A DNA stretch of 64,000 nucleotides from Bacilli bacterium. Its GTDB lineage: Bacteria; Bacillota_I; Bacilli_A; ML615J-28; CAG-698. Under the pieces are notes generated by a model that saw nothing but the letters and a program-made list of their open reading frames with translations, was not told the DNA's origin and ran no database searches. The DNA lies in the NCBI GenBank assembly GCA_028691715.1, contig JAQUYR010000001.1, positions 16,493 to 80,492 of the forward strand, read 5' to 3'. The position numbers and the translations under genes are program-made. Positions 59,937-64,000 of the stretch are shown here, piece after piece (within the stretch, counting starts at the first letter, position 1; each line of letters starts with the position of its first letter).

Positions 59937-59965
59937 TTTCAGTCTCCTAAAAAATCTTGTATATC

Positions 59966-59994
59966 ATTCTACCATTTTTAGCCACAAAAAACAA
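59966..59994 (-). promoter_or_regulatory. Promoter of the DUF2779-giant lipoprotein unit
   Basis: Minus strand -35 TTGTTT (59989-59994), 17-base spacer, -10 TAGAAT (59966-59971). Confidence 0.65.
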
Positions 59995-60062
59995 GTACAG
60001 ACTTTTTTTATAAAAACATTATTATTCATATTACCTTTTTTAACTTAAAGTTAACTTAAAAA

Positions 60063-60090
60063 AAGCCGACTCCCTTAAAGGCATCAGCTT
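60063..60090 (-). terminator. Terminator after the ABC permease gene
   Basis: Minus strand AAGCTGAT-CC pairs with GG-GTCGGCTT (about 10 pairs, two of them G-T, one mismatch) around a TTTAA loop, then TTTTTTT. It overlaps the stop codon of the permease gene. Confidence 0.8.
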
Positions 60091-60832
60091 ATAATAATTT
60101 TAATTTAATTATTTTTAAAATTTCTTCTACAATTAGAATAAAAATTATCAGAACTATTGTCCAGGCAAAAACATTTGCCATCTCCAAAAAGTTTTTTTCT
60201 TGAAGCATCATATAACCAATCGTGTTATTTGGCTGTGCAATGAATTCTGACATAACCATAACCTTTAATCCAAGACCGATTGTTGAAACAAGAGCACTAA
60301 AAATTTGAGGCATTATTAGGGGTATATAAACCCCTTTTATTGTTTCAAAGTTAACTCCTGAAATCATTTTAATCTCATCGGTAATTCCTCTATCAATTGA
60401 TTGAAAGCTCAATAGAAATGCTTCATACATGATTGGAAGAACTATCAATAGAGTAATAATATATGGGCTCTTAACATTTCCAAAAATCATCAGAAGTATT
60501 ATTATGATGGCAGCAACGGGAATTGTTCTCATCAGCGTCATTAAAGGTCTAATAAACTCTCGGAATTTCGAAGAGACATAAGAAATAAGCGATAAGATCA
60601 AAGCTATTACAAAAGATACTCCAACTGTCATAAGTAGCCTTAACATTGTATTAAATATTACTAAGTATGTTTGCTTTTCCTTAAACATATTTATAAAAGC
60701 CGAAAAAACCTCAGATATTTTGGGAATGACTAAAGAATTATCCATCAAATAAGAAGCAATAAACCATAAAAGAAAAATAAATACTATTCCGTAAAAAAAC
60801 CAATAATTGATTTTAATAGTATATTTCTTCAT
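60089..60832 (-). CDS. ABC transporter permease (NitT/TauT/SsuC-type)
   Basis: 247 residues with about six membrane helices. The EAA-type coupling region is DEIKMISGVNFETIKGVYIPLIMPQI, typical of the nitrate/taurine/aliphatic sulfonate and pyrimidine-precursor (ThiX) importers. Its start overlaps the substrate-binding gene by 20 bases. No ATPase gene follows; a terminator does, so the ATPase must be shared or encoded elsewhere. Confidence 0.88.
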   Translation of the reverse strand: MKKYTIKINYWFFYGIVFIFLLWFIASYLMDNSLVIPKISEVFSAFINMFKEKQTYLVIFNTMLRLLMTVGVSFVIALILSLISYVSSKFREFIRPLMTLMRTIPVAAIIIILLMIFGNVKSPYIITLLIVLPIMYEAFLLSFQSIDRGITDEIKMISGVNFETIKGVYIPLIMPQIFSALVSTIGLGLKVMVMSEFIAQPNNTIGYMMLQEKNFLEMANVFAWTIVLIIFILIVEEILKIIKLKLL

Positions 60833-61763
60833 CTACAACCAATCCACCCAATATTTTATCGTTATATTTGTTCAGTAAATTGCAATAAGCAATAATAATG
60901 TTTTTATTATCTTTTGCTGATATATATTCGATATTACTTCTTGGTATACTTCTTTTGAGAATATCGCTTCCTGTTTTTGTGAAGAAATCATTGAGATTTA
61001 TTATTCTATCAACATACTCATCGGTTTTATTATTCATTTGCTCAATATTTTTTTCTAGTTTACTCATAAAAGTTTCAATATCTTTGATGTATGGCGAGTC
61101 TGGATTTATAAAAACGGCTGCTTGAGGAATATTTGACAGCTCTTCTTTCATAACATCCTGAAGATTAATGATATTTAATTCAACTCCATATTTTACTTCC
61201 AGAGTCGTAATTGTTGGTTCAGCTGATAAAATATATTTTGGAGCATCGCATTCTTCAGTATTATCAGTACTACATACAAAGAAGGGAACGATATCGTTAA
61301 CTCCCGCCTGATAGGTAATATTCGCCTCATAATTATTTGCTTCTAATGCTGCCTTTAAAATGATATCAGGAACATTGTTTTGCCCATATGCCAAAATATC
61401 TTGGCCATCTACATCAGAAATGCTATCTAAGGTTGTAGATTTTCGGCTTACAAGATAGGTATTACCTAGTGTTATTATGGAAAATAGTTTATATGTTGAT
61501 GACCCATTCATAAACAATTTCATTCCTACAGTTAAAGGAGCAATTATAATATCATGTGATTTTGAAATCATAGCTGTAGTTAATAAATCAGCGCCACTAA
61601 CAACTGTATATTCAACATTCTCCTCTTCTAGTAATCCTCCAACTGCAATTAGTGGTGTTCCAGCTGGTAAAATAACCTCTATTTTATTCTCAATTTTCTT
61701 AGTACATCCTCCTAAAAATAAAGATATAAACAAACTTATTAAAACTATTACAATTTTTTTCAT
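60813..61763 (-). CDS. ABC transporter substrate-binding lipoprotein (NMT1/SsuA-like)
   Basis: 316 residues. The lipoprotein signal ends in LFLGGC. The body resembles NMT1/THI5-like and SsuA-type binding proteins, with KIEVILPAGTPLIAVGGLL at the start of domain 1, SHDIIIAPLTVGMKLF and AEPTITTLEVKYGVELN. A cysteine pair in VCSTDNTEECDAP may form a disulfide. The ligand is unknown; sulfonates, nitrate and thiamine precursors are all handled by relatives. It is transcribed divergently from the Crp/Fnr gene, with a regulator-type palindrome at -41.5 of its predicted start. Confidence 0.85.
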   Translation of the reverse strand: MKKIVIVLISLFISLFLGGCTKKIENKIEVILPAGTPLIAVGGLLEEENVEYTVVSGADLLTTAMISKSHDIIIAPLTVGMKLFMNGSSTYKLFSIITLGNTYLVSRKSTTLDSISDVDGQDILAYGQNNVPDIILKAALEANNYEANITYQAGVNDIVPFFVCSTDNTEECDAPKYILSAEPTITTLEVKYGVELNIINLQDVMKEELSNIPQAAVFINPDSPYIKDIETFMSKLEKNIEQMNNKTDEYVDRIINLNDFFTKTGSDILKRSIPRSNIEYISAKDNKNIIIAYCNLLNKYNDKILGGLVVDEEIYY

Positions 61764-61790
61764 TTTATTACCTTTCCTTCTTTATAATTC

Positions 61791-61819
61791 TTGACATTAT
61801 TATATCATTACAGTAAAAT
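61791..61819 (+). promoter_or_regulatory. Promoter of the Crp/Fnr regulator gene
   Basis: -35 TTGACA (61791-61796, perfect), 17-base spacer, -10 TAAAAT (61814-61819). The predicted start is 61826. Confidence 0.85.
61799..61804 (-). promoter_or_regulatory. -10 element of the divergent ABC operon, without a good -35
   Basis: Minus strand TATAAT with no recognisable -35 (CAATAA at 17 bases). The predicted start is about 61792. Absence of a -35 together with an upstream palindrome is what an activator-dependent promoter looks like. Confidence 0.6.
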
Positions 61820-61825
61820 GTTTAT

Positions 61826-61841
61826 TGTAACATTTGTTACA
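61826..61841. promoter_or_regulatory. Crp/Fnr-family operator between the regulator and the ABC operon
   Basis: TGTAAC-ATTT-GTTACA is a perfect 6-4-6 inverted repeat, the spacing used by Crp/Fnr dimers. It covers +1 to +16 of the regulator transcript, where binding would repress. Its centre lies at -41.5 of the divergent ABC start, the classical class II activation position. Confidence 0.75.
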
Positions 61842-61854
61842 GAAAGGAAACGAT

Positions 61855-62466
61855 ATGAACGTTTACACTCATCCTTTTCTATTGGGGCATTCTATTGATT
61901 GCAACAGATATATTACCATCAAACATTATAAGAAGGGTGATATTATCCATTCTGAAGGAGATATTTGTGATCATTTATCCCTGGTTTCTTTAGGAAATGT
62001 TTCTGTTTCTACATATACTTATTCGGAAAAAGAGTATTCAATAGCCAGCATTAACTCTGGTGGAATATTCGGACAGTTCTTACTCTTCTCCGATAATCCC
62101 CATTTCCTTGGTAATGTTATAGCAACCACTAAAGCAACGATAATCAGAATAAATAAAGATAACTTATTAAGAATGTTAAGTGAGGATAGAGTTATTTTAA
62201 CAAACTTCTTAGGAATAGTAGCAACTTCTTTTATTTCTATTCAAGAGAGAGTAAAAATTCTATCTCAGAAATCGATAAAAGACAGCATTATGTTCTACAT
62301 AAATGAGATAACAAAAAAGACAAAGCAAAAAACAATTTATATCAAGAGCAAAGAAACTTTAGCAAAATATCTAAACATTCCCAGGCCTTCACTTTCACGT
62401 TCTTTGATCGCCCTAAAAAAAGAGGGGCTTATCAGTATTAATGGAAAATATATTACAAAAATATAA
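61855..62466 (+). CDS. Crp/Fnr family transcriptional regulator
   Basis: 203 residues from the ATG at 61855 after AGAAAGGAAACGAT; an upstream TTG seven codons earlier lies in the operator and is rejected. N-terminal cyclic-nucleotide-binding-type effector domain (about 15-130, with YKKGDIIHSEGDICDHLSLVSLGNVSV). The C-terminal winged helix has SKETLAKYLNIPRPSLSRSLIALKKEGLI. Fnr-type cluster cysteines are absent; only C16 and C39 occur, so the signal is not a classic Fnr cluster. It probably controls itself and the divergent ABC operon. Confidence 0.92.
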   Translation: MNVYTHPFLLGHSIDCNRYITIKHYKKGDIIHSEGDICDHLSLVSLGNVSVSTYTYSEKEYSIASINSGGIFGQFLLFSDNPHFLGNVIATTKATIIRINKDNLLRMLSEDRVILTNFLGIVATSFISIQERVKILSQKSIKDSIMFYINEITKKTKQKTIYIKSKETLAKYLNIPRPSLSRSLIALKKEGLISINGKYITKI

Positions 62467-62467
62467 A

Positions 62468-62497
62468 AAGCATAAATCAAAAATATGATTTATGCTT
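62468..62497. terminator. Bidirectional terminator between the regulator and hydrogenase genes
   Basis: A 12-bp perfect stem, AAGCATAAATCA/TGATTTATGCTT with a 6-base loop, followed by GTTTTTTTT on the plus strand and TTTTTATAT on the minus strand. Confidence 0.95.
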
Positions 62498-62504
62498 GTT
62501 TTTT

Positions 62505-64000
62505 TTATTTAGAATACTTTTCACGTTTAATATAATGAGTGTGTAATAGATGATGGGATACATGTCCACAAGGCTCTTTCAAGAATTCATCATATAAACG
62601 TATAACCTCTGGATTTTTATGAGATTCTCTCAGTTTAGATGTATCATCAATGCCATAAATAGCTTTTGCTCTTTCTTTTCTGACATCGATCTTATCTTGA
62701 ACTTTAGCACTAATTACTGGTTGTCCACCACCATTAACGCATCCTCCCGTACATCCCATAACTTCAATAAAGGCGTATTGTTTTTCACCTTTCTTGATTT
62801 TTTCGAACATTTCTGGAACATTAACTGTACCATGAACAACAGCGAAATTTAAATCCAGACCATTAATATTTAGTGTGGCTTCTTTGATACCATTTTCTGT
62901 ACCACGAACTTCACTAATTACAACATCTTTCATATCCTTCTTCTCTAAAAGTTCTTTGACTGTTCGTAATGCTGCTTCCATAACTCCACCAGTAACGCCG
63001 AAGATTGCTCCAGCACCAGTATATTTTCCAAATGGACTTTCGATTTTAGCATCAGGAAGCTCTCTGAAGTTGATATCTTGACGTTTAATCAGTCTTGCTA
63101 ATTCTCTTGTTGTTAAAACATAGTCAACATCGCGTAAACCATCTACTTCCATCTCTGGACGATGAGCTTCAAATTTCTTAGCGATACAAGGCATAATTGA
63201 AACAACTTTAATCTTTTCTTTAGCGATTCCAATCTTATCTGCATAATAATGTTTTATCAAAGCTCCTTGCATTTGTTGAGGAGATTTGCAACTAGAAAGA
63301 TTCTTTAAATATTCAGGATAATATGTTTCAATATATCTAATCCATCCTGGAGAACAAGAAGTAAGCAGTGGTAAAGCAACTTCCTCTTTGTTTAAAAACT
63401 TAGTAAGTCTTTGAATAAGCTCTGTTCCTTCTTCCATGATAGTAACATCGGCAGCAAAATTGGTATCAGTAACATCATCAAATCCTAATTCCTGAAGGGC
63501 TTTATACATTTTGCCTTCAACATTAGTTCCAATTGGATAATCAAATTCTTCTCCTAAGGCAGCTCTAACTGATGGAGCAGTTTGAGCTATAACATAGTAT
63601 TCTTTCTTTTCTAACAACTCAATGACAGAATCAACATCATCTTTCTCTTTGATAGCGCCAACTGGGCAAGCTTGAATACACTTACCACAGAAGATACATC
63701 CAGAGTCTTCCATGTTGTGATTAAGTGCTGGTCCAACATATGTTTCAAAACCACGGTTATTAAAATCTAACACCTTAGTTCCTGCTAATTTTTCACAAGC
63801 ACCTACGCATCTTCCACAAAGAATACATTTTGAACTATCTAAAACAATTGAATCAGTGATATTTAAAACTGCTTCTTTTGTTGAGAAAGTATTGTTTTCG
63901 CCTATAACATTAGGAATGTTATATTTTCTTAATAGATGTAACAATTCACAATTATGTTCACGAGGACAGCGCCAGCATTCAAATCGATGATTAGCAGCGA
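62505..64000 (-). CDS. hydA: [FeFe] hydrogenase, NuoG-like multi-cluster type (5' end outside window)
   Basis: The frame runs off the right edge; a TTG at 63944 only looks like a start, because the frame continues with H-x-(R)-FECWRCPREHNCEL, the His/Cys cluster motif found before the ferredoxin domains. About 498 residues are visible. Two 4Fe-4S motifs follow (CILCGRCVGAC and CIFCGKCIQAC). The H-cluster motifs are L1 TSCSPGW, L2 MPCIAKKFE and L3 EVMGCTGGCVNGGGQP. A C-terminal small-subunit-like tail ends in HHLLHTHYIKREKYSK. It evolves or takes up H2 with ferredoxin or NAD(P)H. L1 has Ser in place of the second Cys of the usual TSCCP. Confidence 0.93.
   Translation of the reverse strand, partial: AANHRFECWRCPREHNCELLHLLRKYNIPNVIGENNTFSTKEAVLNITDSIVLDSSKCILCGRCVGACEKLAGTKVLDFNNRGFETYVGPALNHNMEDSGCIFCGKCIQACPVGAIKEKDDVDSVIELLEKKEYYVIAQTAPSVRAALGEEFDYPIGTNVEGKMYKALQELGFDDVTDTNFAADVTIMEEGTELIQRLTKFLNKEEVALPLLTSCSPGWIRYIETYYPEYLKNLSSCKSPQQMQGALIKHYYADKIGIAKEKIKVVSIMPCIAKKFEAHRPEMEVDGLRDVDYVLTTRELARLIKRQDINFRELPDAKIESPFGKYTGAGAIFGVTGGVMEAALRTVKELLEKKDMKDVVISEVRGTENGIKEATLNINGLDLNFAVVHGTVNVPEMFEKIKKGEKQYAFIEVMGCTGGCVNGGGQPVISAKVQDKIDVRKERAKAIYGIDDTSKLRESHKNPEVIRLYDEFLKEPCGHVSHHLLHTHYIKREKYSK

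Noticed and set aside
60040..60062. TTAACTT repeats after the permease terminator as an operator
   Set aside because: They are simple AT-rich sequence downstream of a terminator and far from any start codon on that side.
63900..63944. TTG at 63944 as start of the hydrogenase gene
   Set aside because: The frame continues upstream with the His/Cys cluster motif, so this is an internal Leu codon.
1..64000. Use of the Mycoplasma genetic code (TGA as Trp), suggested by Mollicute-like features
   Set aside because: TGA ends the TerB-like gene, the small membrane peptide, ecfA2 and others at sensible places, and Trp is encoded by TGG throughout.

Overview
This window comes from an anaerobic, low-GC member of the Bacillota, most likely a Bacilli lineage close to the Mollicutes (Acholeplasma, Izemoplasma or RF39-like), though placement is by inspection only. 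The sequence is AT-rich with Bacillus-like ribosome binding sites and promoters. TGA is used as a stop, for example where the TerB-like gene ends inside the start of rsmI, so the Mycoplasma code does not apply. Anaerobic life is indicated by an [FeFe] hydrogenase, a class III (glycyl-radical) ribonucleotide reductase, an iron-sulfur serine dehydratase and a ferredoxin-type aldo/keto reductase. No tRNA, rRNA, IS element, prophage or CRISPR array was seen.

Layout. 1-1.4 kb: end of a DUF3795 gene and sdaA (+). 1.4-12.1 kb: a minus-strand glycosidase cluster (GH2, GH3, GH13, GH36) followed by a beta-propeller lipoprotein. None of the four glycosidases has a signal peptide, so they should act on imported oligosaccharides. 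12.1-15.3 kb: a PI-PLC-like protein, a DUF5131 protein and a Ste24-type M48 protease. 15.4-19.9 kb: the housekeeping block tmk-holB-ricT-trmN6-TerB-like-rsmI. 20-21.5 kb: a two-gene metal ABC transporter (+). 21.6-25.6 kb: ecfA1-ecfA2-ecfT-truA, preceded by a NusG-domain-II protein and a newly noted 33-residue membrane peptide. 25.6-28 kb: a MacB-like fused ABC exporter. 28.1-31.2 kb: nrdD-nrdG under a cobalamin riboswitch.

31.3-45.8 kb is the complete S10-spc-alpha ribosomal operon, from rpsJ to rplQ and including secY, adk, map, infA, rpmJ and rpoA. It has a near-consensus promoter and a foldable leader. 45.9-50.9 kb holds a YebC-family regulator, an OlsB-like acyltransferase and a tightly packed operon (exonuclease-BRCT, RluA, ThpR, aldo/keto reductase). 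51-53.1 kb encodes a C39-peptidase lipoprotein preceded by a highly structured, apparently undescribed RNA leader. 53.2-55.4 kb (+) is an SGNH hydrolase, an ECF sigma factor and a membrane-anchored putative anti-sigma. 55.5-59.9 kb holds a giant lipoprotein and a DUF2779 nuclease-like protein. 60-62.5 kb holds a lipoprotein-plus-permease ABC pair divergent from a Crp/Fnr regulator, with a perfect palindrome between them. The right edge cuts an [FeFe] hydrogenase gene.

The observations most worth following are: the structured leader at about 52985-53124, with three hairpins, a possible pseudoknot and its own promoter; the Crp/Fnr palindrome, which sits at -41.5 for the ABC operon and at +1 to +16 for the regulator; the cobalamin riboswitch controlling the B12-independent ribonucleotide reductase; and the 33-residue membrane peptide.
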